Of a stretch of 64,000 nt of DNA, positions 63,955 to 64,000 are shown piece after piece. The DNA is from Erwinia sp. HDF1-3R. GTDB taxonomy: Bacteria; Pseudomonadota; Gammaproteobacteria; Enterobacterales; Enterobacteriaceae. The stretch covers positions 3,348,001-3,412,000 of the forward strand of contig NZ_CP155071.1 of the NCBI RefSeq assembly GCF_039621855.1, written 5' to 3'. The notes under the pieces were generated by a model. The model was not told the DNA's origin, ran no database searches, and was given only the letters and a program-made list of their open reading frames with translations. Numbering within the stretch: position 1 is the first letter of the stretch; each line of letters opens with the position of its first letter. The position numbers and the translations under genes were made by a program.

Positions 63955-64000
63955 GGGAAGCGAATCTTATGCACCCTGCCAGCGCGTAAACAGATCCTTA

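Noticed and set aside
63597-63989. 130-codon forward frame upstream of hisJ
   Set aside because: Overlaps the hisJ signal-peptide region in antisense and the sigma-54/NtrC control region; no family.

Overview
The window is chromosomal DNA of a gamma-proteobacterium of the order Enterobacterales. Gene content, order and protein similarity to Escherichia coli are very high: gyrA, ubiG, nrdAB-yfaE, men operon, elaB/elaA, nuo operon, lrhA, alaA, yfbR to yfbV, ackA-pta, yfcD/F/H, hisPMQJ. The composition, opgD sitting between elaB and elaA, and several accessory insertions fit the Erwinia/Pantoea branch (Erwiniaceae) better than Escherichia itself; this placement is inference, not a search result.

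Layout. 1-8.4 kb: the 5' two thirds of gyrA (reverse), then ubiG, a heptamer tandem repeat, nrdA-nrdB-yfaE with NrdR and DnaA boxes upstream, and a reverse CinA-like gene. 8.8-15.6 kb is the main accessory region. It holds a compact three-gene operon (MASE1-PAS membrane sensor without an output domain; HdeD-like membrane domain fused to a papain-like His/Cys domain; DUF4105/Lnb-like papain-fold protein), a small unknown gene, a secreted trypsin-like protease with a PKD domain and three chitin-binding modules, and a broken second copy of the small gene. 15.7-23.5 kb is the menaquinone operon menF-D-H-B-C-E (reverse), with short tandem duplications in menC, at the menC/menE junction and probably in menD, followed by elaB. 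23.8-27.4 kb: opgD, elaA and a paralogue of the HdeD/papain-like fusion.

27.5-42.9 kb is the complete 13-gene nuo operon for respiratory complex I (nuoA-N with nuoCD fused, reverse), carrying an ERIC element between nuoG and nuoF and another dispersed palindrome between nuoM and nuoL. 43-50.7 kb: lrhA (regulator of nuo and flagellar genes in E. coli), a 1-kb leader gap, alaA, yfbR, yfbS, hxpA, yfbU, yfbV. 51.6-56.5 kb: ackA-pta and an unusual coiled-coil membrane protein. 56.6-58 kb is a gene-free, GC-rich repeat island. 58-64 kb: yfcD, yfcF, yfcH and the histidine/basic amino acid ABC transporter hisJ-Q-M-P with a probable sigma-54/NtrC control region at the window edge.

How the genes work together: the backbone couples deoxynucleotide synthesis, quinone synthesis (UbiG for ubiquinone, Men enzymes for menaquinone), the NADH dehydrogenase that reduces those quinones, and overflow metabolism through acetate. 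The part most likely to be undescribed is the sensor/papain-fold envelope operon at 8.8-12.2 kb and its unlinked paralogue at 26-27.4 kb.
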